Source: an uncultured Clostridia bacterium (lineage in GTDB: Bacteria > Bacillota > Clostridia > Oscillospirales > Acutalibacteraceae). Taken from it: 24,695 nucleotides of DNA. The notes under the pieces are model-generated. The model was not told the origin of the DNA. It did not search any database and saw only the letters and a list, made by a program, of their open reading frames with translations. The DNA is taken from positions 1 to 24,695 of the forward strand of contig CAMUZD010000003.1 in the NCBI GenBank assembly GCA_947165115.1. The letters run 5' to 3'. The position numbers and the translations under genes were made by a program. Of the stretch, positions 16,439 to 22,759 are shown one piece after another (within the stretch, counting starts at the first letter, position 1; every line of letters starts with the position of its first letter).

Positions 16439-16467
16439 TTGACACACCGCGCCGGTGAGGTTATAAT
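16439..16467 (+). promoter_or_regulatory. Consensus promoter of the aldo/keto reductase operon
   Basis: TTGACA (16439-16444) and TATAAT (16462-16467) are perfect sigma-A boxes with a 17-base spacer. The spacer contains the inverted repeat CACCG-CGC-CGGTG (16445-16457), directly after the -35 box, which could be an operator. Confidence 0.87.
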
Positions 16468-16496
16468 AAAGGCACAGAATAACGGAGGAAATGAAA

Positions 16497-17411
16497 ATGA
16501 AAAGACTGACAGTCGGCGGAAAAGTTTCCGCATCGGCGGTCGCAATGGGATGCATGCGAATCACCGATTCAAAGGTTCCGCTTGATGAGCTTATCGGCAC
16601 CGCGCTTGAACTCGGCATAGATTTCTTTGACCACGCCGATATTTACAGCGGCGGTAAATGCGAGGAGGTTTTCGGCAGCTATCTCGCCTCAAATCCCTCT
16701 CTGCGCGAAAAAATCACGATTCAGACGAAGTGCGGCATCCGCAGGGGCTGCTATGATTTTTCAAAGGAGCATATCATCGAATCCGTCGAGGGTTCGCTGC
16801 GCCGCCTTCAGACAGATTACGTCGATATCCTTCTTCTGCACCGCCCCGATACGCTGATGGAGCCCGAAGAGGTTGCCGCGGCGTTTGATGAACTTGAAAG
16901 CGCGGGAAAGGTCCGTTTCTTCGGCGTTTCAAACCATAACCCGATGCAGATTGAACTGCTTAAAACCGCAGTTAAACAGCCGCTTATCGCGGATCAGCTG
17001 CAGTTTTCGCTCCCCGAATCGGGGCTTGTCACCTCGGGGCTCAATGTGAATATGAAAAACGACGAATCGTTTATGCATGACGGCAGCGCGCTCGAATATA
17101 TGCGTATCAAGGGTATCACGATTCAGGCGTGGTCGCCGTTCCAGGGAGGATTTTTCAAAGGACCATATGTAGGAGACCGCGAAAAATATCCCGCTCTAAA
17201 TGAAAAACTCGATGAGCTTGCCGGAAAATACGGCGTTACTCCGACCGCGGTTGCATCCGCCTGGATTCTCAGGCATCCCGCAAAAATTCAGCTGATTTCC
17301 GGTTCGGTATCGCCCGAAAGAATCCGCGAAATCGCCGCGGGCGCGGATATTGAACTCAGTCGCGAGGACTGGTATTCGCTCTATCTTGCCGCCGGCTTCA
17401 GACTGCCGTAA
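16497..17411 (+). CDS. Aldo/keto reductase
   Basis: This is a 304-residue NAD(P)H-dependent oxidoreductase with a TIM-barrel fold, acting on carbonyls in the cytosol. The catalytic tetrad is visible: Asp45 and Tyr50 in FFDHADIY, Lys78 in QTKCG and His115 in LLLHRPD. FFGVSNHNP, DQLQFSLPES, IQAWSPFQGG and LISGSVSPERI are typical of the YdhF-like subgroup. Two in-frame ATGs exist at 16491 and 16497; the second has GGAGG at eight bases and is preferred. A consensus promoter drives it with the small DUF1232 gene 22 bases downstream. The physiological substrate is unknown. Confidence 0.94.
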   Translation: MKRLTVGGKVSASAVAMGCMRITDSKVPLDELIGTALELGIDFFDHADIYSGGKCEEVFGSYLASNPSLREKITIQTKCGIRRGCYDFSKEHIIESVEGSLRRLQTDYVDILLLHRPDTLMEPEEVAAAFDELESAGKVRFFGVSNHNPMQIELLKTAVKQPLIADQLQFSLPESGLVTSGLNVNMKNDESFMHDGSALEYMRIKGITIQAWSPFQGGFFKGPYVGDREKYPALNEKLDELAGKYGVTPTAVASAWILRHPAKIQLISGSVSPERIREIAAGADIELSREDWYSLYLAAGFRLP

Positions 17412-17433
17412 AAATGTAATAAGGAGACTTCTT

Positions 17434-17766
17434 ATGTATTGCCCGAATTGCAAAAAGGATGTTGAAACAGAAAAATTCTGCATATACTGCGGGGCGGATC
17501 TCGCGCCCGAAGTATCAACTCAGGAACTGCAGGTGAAAGAGCCCGCAAAGGGCGGAAAAGAGGATAAACTGCCGAAACAGTCAAATCTCGGAATACTCGC
17601 GGGTATAGGCGCGATAGTTGTCGCCGCCATATATACAATCATGCCGGTTGACGTCATCCCCGATCTGACGCCGATTGCGGGAATTCTCGATGATCTCGGA
17701 ATCGATGTGGTCGCCATTCTCTTTGCCATCGCAAAATTCATAGCCCATAAGAAGAAAAAGAAATAA
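17434..17766 (+). CDS. Zinc-ribbon protein with a DUF1232 (YkvA-type) membrane segment
   Basis: This is a 110-residue protein. It starts with a zinc ribbon (CPNC at 3-6, CIYC at 17-20) and a charged linker (about 25-48). A hydrophobic segment (about 50-67) leads into the DUF1232 signature MPVDVIPDLTPIAGILDDLGIDVVAILFAI, written here only in part as DVIPDLTPIAGILDDLG. The C-terminus is Lys-rich (KKKKK), which would sit inside the cell. AAGGAGA lies seven bases before the ATG. It follows the aldo/keto reductase and precedes a shared terminator. DUF1232 proteins have no firm function. Confidence 0.86.
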   Translation: MYCPNCKKDVETEKFCIYCGADLAPEVSTQELQVKEPAKGGKEDKLPKQSNLGILAGIGAIVVAAIYTIMPVDVIPDLTPIAGILDDLGIDVVAILFAIAKFIAHKKKKK

Positions 17767-17774
17767 TATAAAGA

Positions 17775-17812
17775 TAAAAAATCCTGCCGTCAGGGCAGGA
17801 TTCTTTTTATTG
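17775..17812. terminator. Bidirectional terminator between the DUF1232 and Gfo/Idh genes
   Basis: A nine-pair stem AATCCTGCC/GGCAGGATT (17780-17788 and 17794-17802) is followed by CTTTTTATT on the plus strand and preceded by an A-run that gives a T-run on the minus strand. It serves both convergent genes. Confidence 0.92.
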
Positions 17813-17815
17813 TAT

Positions 17816-19015
17816 TCAGTTTTCCTCATACGGCAGAGCGCAGGGGAGGGTGATTCCGTTTCCGTCCTGATCGGGGAAGGGAGTCAGGCGGTCATCACGG
17901 ACCGCGTCTCTTTCCTCTTTGTTGCGGAAATCGGGGATTTTAATATTCTCGCCGTGGTTGAGGCAGCTTCTCCAGCCGAGAATTCCGACTGCCGACATGG
18001 CAACCGCTCTGTAAACATCAAAAAACGGTTCTTTGCCGCGGATGAAGCAATCCTTCATCTCCTGAACTATCCAGTAGTCGCCTCCGCCGTGACCGGCCTT
18101 GGCGGCTTTTTCGCCGTCTTCTCCGAATTCGCTCAGATCGGCGTCAAGCAGAGAAATCTGCTCCTCGCCCTCGGGCGTTGTGTGGCCGAAATAGAATCTG
18201 CGGACCTTGCCGTCGGGAATATATCCGCCCCATTCAACGCCGGCTCTGTCGCCCGCGATGCGGTATCTCGAGTAATCGCTCGCCATTGCCGTGCAGCCCG
18301 TGCATCTCGCAATCATGCCGTTATCCATTTCGCAGAACATCATGCCGACTCCGTCGTAGTTATGGCGCCAGTCCCTGATTTTATAAAGCAGGTCGGAGTG
18401 CGCCGCCCTTGCGGAAACATATTTCGGCATTGATTTTGTCATATACATAATCGGGCCGAGCGCGTGGGTAACATAATAGGTTCTCGGCATCCAGGCGCGC
18501 CAGTGAAATTCGCTCGGGGTATATTTGCGAAGCTCGGCATTGTCGCCCGAATGATTGTATTCGCCCTCGGCATACAGGAGCGTTCCGAGCTCGCCCGAAG
18601 AAACGATTTTTCCCATTTTGAGATTTTGTGTCGAGAAGGGATAATTCTCGGCAAGTATATATTTTCTGCCCGTTTTTTCAACGCATTCAACCAGCTCAAC
18701 GCATTCCGCGAGAGTGCCTGCGGCGGTGCATTCGCTGATGACATCCAGCCCCGCCTCCATTGCCTTTATCGCAAACGGAGTGTGCTCATTGAAATAATTT
18801 GCAAGGAAGACCGCGCTCATACCGCGCTTTTTGCCTTCGGCCAGAAAATCATCAAAGTCGCCGCAGAGATAAGCATCGCCGAAATTCTCTTTGTTTTCAT
18901 TGAGCTTATCGGTGTTTTTATCGCAGATTGCGACGATCTCTATTTCCTCGTCATCTCTGAAAAGGTCAATGTATGAATTGCCTCTCCAGGCTCCGAAAAC
19001 GCCTATATTAAGCAT
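17816..19015 (-). CDS. Gfo/Idh/MocA family oxidoreductase
   Basis: This is a 399-residue NAD(P)-dependent oxidoreductase, typically acting on sugars, inositols or aminosugars. The N-terminal Rossmann loop is GVFGAWRG (5-12), followed by a strand ending VAICDKNTDKL. The family's EKP segment is replaced by SECTAAGT, and the C-terminal domain contains FHWRAWMPRTYYVTHALGP. The ribosome site is GGAGG about eight bases before the ATG. The gene lies 15 bases after the alpha/beta hydrolase stop, so the two are co-transcribed. The lack of the usual Lys in the EKP motif makes standard dehydrogenase chemistry less certain. Confidence 0.91.
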   Translation of the reverse strand: MLNIGVFGAWRGNSYIDLFRDDEEIEIVAICDKNTDKLNENKENFGDAYLCGDFDDFLAEGKKRGMSAVFLANYFNEHTPFAIKAMEAGLDVISECTAAGTLAECVELVECVEKTGRKYILAENYPFSTQNLKMGKIVSSGELGTLLYAEGEYNHSGDNAELRKYTPSEFHWRAWMPRTYYVTHALGPIMYMTKSMPKYVSARAAHSDLLYKIRDWRHNYDGVGMMFCEMDNGMIARCTGCTAMASDYSRYRIAGDRAGVEWGGYIPDGKVRRFYFGHTTPEGEEQISLLDADLSEFGEDGEKAAKAGHGGGDYWIVQEMKDCFIRGKEPFFDVYRAVAMSAVGILGWRSCLNHGENIKIPDFRNKEERDAVRDDRLTPFPDQDGNGITLPCALPYEEN

Positions 19016-19030
19016 AATTACGCCTCCGTA

Positions 19031-19924
19031 TTATTTCTTCAGAAACGGCAGTGTCCACTGCATAGCCTTATCCGCCTCGTCATAAATGAAGACGTGGCCC
19101 GAGCCGTCAAGCTCGTGGAATTCCGCACCCGGCACGATTTCCCTGAATCTTTCAGCCATATAGAACGGCATCGTGATATCGGCATTACCCCAGACGCAGA
19201 GGGTAGGGATATTCTTCTTCGCCGCCTCGGCAAAGAAAGCGGTCGATTTTTTCGTTTTGAGGATTGTGTGCCTCAGGCTCGAGAGAGTGCATCTGCTGAA
19301 TCCCTTGTATCTGAAGGATTCCGCGAGTTTTTCAAGATAAGGATCGATATCCACATGCTTCATCTCGCGAGTCACATTCTTGAAGAGCACTTTTTCGCCC
19401 CAGTTCGCGAAGATGAAATCGCCGATAAGCGGGCAGGCGGAGAGATACATATAGAAAGGCGGCTTGAAGGTATCCATACCCGCGGGAGCATAGAATATAA
19501 GCTTTTTCACCTTCTCGGGATGCTTCGCGCAGTATGCGTTTGCGACGGGCGCACCCATCGAGGTCGCGAAGAGATTGAAGCTTTCGCCGCCTGCGAGCGC
19601 CTCGATTACATCCTCAAGCTGTTTCACGAAAAGCTCAATATCGTATTTTCCTTTTACTCTCTCGGAAAGGCCTCTGCCGAGCAGATCGTAGCGCAGAACC
19701 TTATAGCCGTTTTTAACAAGCCCATCGGCAATATTATCATATATGAAGTAACCGACAGCGTAGCCGTGAACGAGCACACAGAGCTCGCCATCGCCGCGGA
19801 TTTCATAATGGGTGTTTCCGCTCGGAAGGGAGATATAAGAGCCCTCGGTCTTTGCTCTCTCGGCGTCGGTCAGGTTGAATTTATTGAAATCGCTTATAAG
19901 CTGCTGCTTTCTTTCGTCGGTCAT
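19031..19924 (-). CDS. Alpha/beta hydrolase
   Basis: This is a 297-residue cytosolic alpha/beta hydrolase without a signal peptide. The oxyanion segment is LVHGYAVG (51-58), RYDLLGRGLSE is the usual strand-loop, and the nucleophile elbow ATSMG gives Ser122 (Ala in place of the first Gly). The likely acid is Asp249 in WGNADITMPF and the base His277 in DGSGHVFI. A lid region with hydrophobic residues (about 150-180) suggests a hydrophobic ester or similar substrate. A GGAG site lies about ten bases before the ATG. It sits 38 bases after the DUF4474 gene with no terminator seen, so it probably shares its transcript. Confidence 0.92.
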   Translation of the reverse strand: MTDERKQQLISDFNKFNLTDAERAKTEGSYISLPSGNTHYEIRGDGELCVLVHGYAVGYFIYDNIADGLVKNGYKVLRYDLLGRGLSERVKGKYDIELFVKQLEDVIEALAGGESFNLFATSMGAPVANAYCAKHPEKVKKLIFYAPAGMDTFKPPFYMYLSACPLIGDFIFANWGEKVLFKNVTREMKHVDIDPYLEKLAESFRYKGFSRCTLSSLRHTILKTKKSTAFFAEAAKKNIPTLCVWGNADITMPFYMAERFREIVPGAEFHELDGSGHVFIYDEADKAMQWTLPFLKK

Positions 19925-19962
19925 ATAATCAACTCCGTGGAATTACTGTATCATCAAGGTAT

Positions 19963-21156
19963 TCAGGCGCCTATTTTTATGCCGCTGAAGAGCCTGGCAA
20001 TGGCTTCACCGAGCATTACGAAACCGTAGCCGATCATCGGCAGAATACCGGTGCTCTCTCCATTGACCGTAATCGGAATAAGTGCCTGGGGTTCGGTCAG
20101 ATTGCGCCAGATGAAGCAGACATCTTTGCCGTCAAGGCAGAATGTATCATCGGTCAGATCCTCCTGCCTTGCAACCTGCGAGAATCCGCAGTCTCTCATG
20201 CCTTTTGCAAATGCGGTTGCCATCTGCTCATCCTTGAGCGTGATGCGGCTGACCATCTGAAGCTCTGTCGCGGGCTTGTTCTTGTTGAGCTTGCCGATCT
20301 TATATCCGTCGCACCACCAGTATTTGCCGTATTCGCGGGTGAATTCGCGGATTACCGAGCCGTCAGGCTGCTGATGATAGAGAGTCATTTCCATATCTAG
20401 CCAGTCATCGCGGCCGGCACACTGGTAAGCGGAAGCAATGGTATCGCCGAAACCGACTGCGTATTTCGTATAGACGCCGATTTCGCCGCCGAGCTGGAAC
20501 AAGCCATACTGGCCTTTCCAGAATTGAACCAGCCAGTCCTTGTTGCCGTAGGTGAATACCACGCGCGCAAAGTCGTATTGATATCCTATCAGCTGAGAGG
20601 CATTGTCATAGAGGCGGATAAAGCCGAACGGCATCTGCCAGGTGATATCGTTGTTTGAATAGTAATAATCGCCCTTATTGGCGTATTTATAATTCATAGA
20701 GAGGAAGAAATGCGGGAAACCGCGCCTTTTGACGACGTTGACAGCGCAGGAGGCTGAAACGGGCGTCTCGCCGTCCATTGCAGTGGCGGTAATCACCGCG
20801 CTGCCTGCGGCTTTGCCGGAAACATTGCCCTGATTATCCACCGTCGCTATGCCGGTATTATCCGACGACCATACGATGCCTGCGGACTGAGTTTCGAAAT
20901 TCTTCAGCTCCGCTTTGATTTGCATGGATGCTCCGATCGTAACATTTAACCTTGAATCGGATAAAACCAGCTCGGGAGTGGCCTTTTCCGGCTCATCGGT
21001 TTCATTATTCTCTCCGCCTTCATTATCCGTATCATTCACGGATACCGCGGCATCGACTGGCTCATCCGCCGCAGTGTCGCCCACCGCGCAGACCGCCGAT
21101 GTGAAGATAAGCACTAAGCAAAGAAACAGAGCAGTAATTTGCTTAAAAGATTTCAT
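19963..21156 (-). CDS. Secreted Big2-DUF4474 protein with amphipathic C-terminal tail
   Basis: This is a 397-residue exported protein: signal peptide (1-24, ending AVCA), an acidic low-complexity linker rich in Asp, Glu and Asn (25-60), one bacterial Ig-like group 2 domain (about 62-142, with IVWSSDNTGIATVDNQGNVSG), then a DUF4474 domain (about 165-345, with RLYDNASQLIG, WLVQFWKGQYG and GGEIGVYTK). It ends with MLGEAIARLFSGIKIGA, a hydrophobic amphipathic tail. AGGAGG lies about seven bases before the ATG. Big2 domains usually present other domains at the surface; DUF4474 has no known activity that I can name. It is first in a likely operon with an alpha/beta hydrolase and an oxidoreductase. 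Confidence 0.88.
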   Translation of the reverse strand: MKSFKQITALFLCLVLIFTSAVCAVGDTAADEPVDAAVSVNDTDNEGGENNETDEPEKATPELVLSDSRLNVTIGASMQIKAELKNFETQSAGIVWSSDNTGIATVDNQGNVSGKAAGSAVITATAMDGETPVSASCAVNVVKRRGFPHFFLSMNYKYANKGDYYYSNNDITWQMPFGFIRLYDNASQLIGYQYDFARVVFTYGNKDWLVQFWKGQYGLFQLGGEIGVYTKYAVGFGDTIASAYQCAGRDDWLDMEMTLYHQQPDGSVIREFTREYGKYWWCDGYKIGKLNKNKPATELQMVSRITLKDEQMATAFAKGMRDCGFSQVARQEDLTDDTFCLDGKDVCFIWRNLTEPQALIPITVNGESTGILPMIGYGFVMLGEAIARLFSGIKIGA

Positions 21157-21217
21157 CTGTCATCCTCCTTTTATTAAGCAGTTTATACCATCTTTTTAAG
21201 TGAATAATTACATATCA

Positions 21218-21269
21218 AGCAACATAATCCGAACGCTATCAATAACGGAAATATCCAGATTATGTTGCT
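21218..21269. repeat. Perfect 12-base inverted repeat directly downstream of tRNA-Arg
   Basis: AGCAACATAATC (21218-21229) and GATTATGTTGCT (21258-21269) are exact inverted copies separated by 28 bases. The right arm ends one base from the CCA end of the tRNA. Neither arm is followed by a clear T-tract. It lies between the tRNA and the DUF4474 start, so it could be a weak terminator, a processing signal or an operator. Confidence 0.75.
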
Positions 21270-21270
21270 A

Positions 21271-21347
21271 TGGCCCGCCGGAAGGGATTTGAACCCCCGG
21301 TCTTCGGAATCGGAATCCGATGCATTATCCAGCTATGCTACCGGCGG
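21271..21347 (-). tRNA. tRNA-Arg (anticodon CCG)
   Basis: This 77-base tRNA folds fully: acceptor CCGCCGG/CCGGCGG, discriminator G and encoded CCA; TA at positions 8-9; D stem GCAT/ATGC with GG in the loop; anticodon stem TCGGA/TCCGA with loop TTCCGAT (anticodon CCG, reading CGG); five-base variable loop; T stem GGGGG/CCCTT (two G-T pairs) with loop TTCAAAT. It follows the infB-rbfA-nrnA operon on the same strand after a terminator. I see no clear promoter of its own apart from a TATATAA just upstream. Confidence 0.96.
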
Positions 21348-21358
21348 ACGTGTTATAT

Positions 21359-21385
21359 AAAAAGTGCCGGTGAACGGCGCTTTTT
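21359..21385. terminator. Bidirectional terminator after nrnA
   Basis: A GTGCCG/CGGCGC stem (21364-21369 and 21375-21380) is flanked by five A and five T, so it has a T-tract on either strand. On the minus strand it closes the infB-rbfA-nrnA operon, 40 bases past the nrnA stop. Confidence 0.82.
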
Positions 21386-21425
21386 AATCGATTCATCAGT
21401 TGCGTTTTTTGAATATGGCGCGGAG

Positions 21426-22397
21426 TTAATTCTCCTGCGCGTTATATGCCTCAATTTCGGCTGCAACCTCTTTGAGAAGCAGGTTTGTCGCCTTGCCTTT
21501 GGTCATATTTATCGTGCAGGCCGCAGCGCCGGCGTGTCCGCCTCCTCCGAGGCGCCCGGCTATCTGCGAGGCGTCAATTTCTCCGTGGGTGCGGATTGAG
21601 CATTTGAAACCGCCGTCTTTCAGCTCGCGCATCATGACGCCGACCTTTACTCCCTCAACCTGGCGCGGGAGATTTGCGAGCTTTGTGACCTCGCTCTCAT
21701 CCGAGCCGGTGCGGGCATACATTTCCTGAGTGATCGTGATAATCGCGCACTGCTCGTCAAAATAGAATCTCATACCCTCGAGAGCGAGACGCTCAAGCGC
21801 GGCATAGGTGCGGGTTTTTGTCTCGAAAAACGCCTGATTTATATTGTAGTAATCCGCTCCCGCTTTCGCGAGCTCCGCCGCGATTTCGAAGGTGCGGACC
21901 GTCGTATTCGAAAATCTGAAGCAGCCCGTATCGGTTGAAACGCCGCAGTAGAGACAGCTTGCGATAATCGGAGTGATTTCAACTTGCATTTCCCTGAGAA
22001 GCAGGTAAACGATCTCTGCCGCAGATGCGGAATCGGGTTCAAGATAAACCCTCTCGGCATAGAGGCTGTTGGTGAAATGATGGTCGATACACAGTTCAAC
22101 CTTATCGCCGTAAAGGCCTTCGTATTCGGCGCCGAGAAGCGACGGAACAGCAACATCCACCGCAACGATATGCCCGTTTTCGATTTCGCTCATCTCAATC
22201 CCGTCGAGCATAAAGGAGTATTCCTTCGTGAGCTTGTCTCCGCAGAGAATTCTTACGCTTTTGCCCTTGGAAATGAGACCTCTCGCGAGCGCGCAGGCAC
22301 TGCCCACCGTGTCGCCGTCGGGAGAGACGTGGCACAGGAGCAGAAAAATATCGTTATTCAGCAGATAATCTGCGGCTTCACGAAGGGTTATCTTCAT
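21426..22397 (-). CDS. nrnA: DHH/DHHA1 family phosphoesterase, NrnA-type nanoRNase/pAp phosphatase
   Basis: This 323-residue cytosolic enzyme degrades 2-5 base RNAs and, in NrnA, also dephosphorylates pAp. Metal-binding blocks are CHVSPDGDT (His23, Asp27, Asp29), VAVDVA (Asp81), IDHHFTN (DHH 105-107) and STDTGCF (Asp156). The DHHA1 RNA-binding signature is GRLGGGGHAGAAA (281-293). The ATG overlaps the end of rbfA by 20 bases and has a GAGGAAAA site upstream. The infB-rbfA-nrnA order is conserved in Firmicutes; the truB and ribF genes that often follow are absent here and replaced by a tRNA. Confidence 0.95.
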   Translation of the reverse strand: MKITLREAADYLLNNDIFLLLCHVSPDGDTVGSACALARGLISKGKSVRILCGDKLTKEYSFMLDGIEMSEIENGHIVAVDVAVPSLLGAEYEGLYGDKVELCIDHHFTNSLYAERVYLEPDSASAAEIVYLLLREMQVEITPIIASCLYCGVSTDTGCFRFSNTTVRTFEIAAELAKAGADYYNINQAFFETKTRTYAALERLALEGMRFYFDEQCAIITITQEMYARTGSDESEVTKLANLPRQVEGVKVGVMMRELKDGGFKCSIRTHGEIDASQIAGRLGGGGHAGAAACTINMTKGKATNLLLKEVAAEIEAYNAQEN

Positions 22398-22749
22398 CCG
22401 GATTTTCCTCTTTTACTACGCTGTTTATGAGGCGGGTGATATTCATGCCTTTTTCTATCGAATCATCCGCTATGAATTTGAGTTCGGGGGTTTTGCGCAG
22501 ATGAAGGCGCTTGCCTATCTCGCGGCGGATGTAGCCGGTCGCGCTCGTGAGGCCCTTCACCGCCGTCTTTGCCGTGTCTATGCCCTCCATTGCGCTGACA
22601 TAGACCTTGGCAAACGAGGCGTCGGAGCTGACCTCCACATTGACTACGGTCAGCATGCCCTGAATCCTCGGATCCTTGAGCTCGCGGATCATCGCGGCGA
22701 TTTCGCGCTTTATATCCTCCGAAACCCTGTCGGTTTTGTAACCTGCCAT
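22378..22749 (-). CDS. rbfA: Ribosome-binding factor A
   Basis: This is a 123-residue KH-like protein needed for late 30S maturation and 16S 5'-end processing. Family segments are SEDIKREIAAMIRELKDPR, MLTVVNVEVSSDASFAKVYVS, YIRREIGKRLHLRKTPEL and FIADDSIEKGMNI. The ATG follows infB by ten bases, and its AAGAGGT site overlaps the infB stop, which suggests coupled translation. Length is normal for the family. Confidence 0.97.
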   Translation of the reverse strand: MAGYKTDRVSEDIKREIAAMIRELKDPRIQGMLTVVNVEVSSDASFAKVYVSAMEGIDTAKTAVKGLTSATGYIRREIGKRLHLRKTPELKFIADDSIEKGMNITRLINSVVKEENPDEDNPS

Positions 22750-22759
22750 AAGATACCTC

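Noticed and set aside
19094..20029. 311-codon open frame on the plus strand
   Set aside because: It is antisense to the alpha/beta hydrolase and has no start context or domain.
21211..21275. Inverted repeat near tRNA-Arg as the ends of a small transposable element
   Set aside because: No target duplication flanks it, the interior is only 28 bases, and no second copy is seen in the window.
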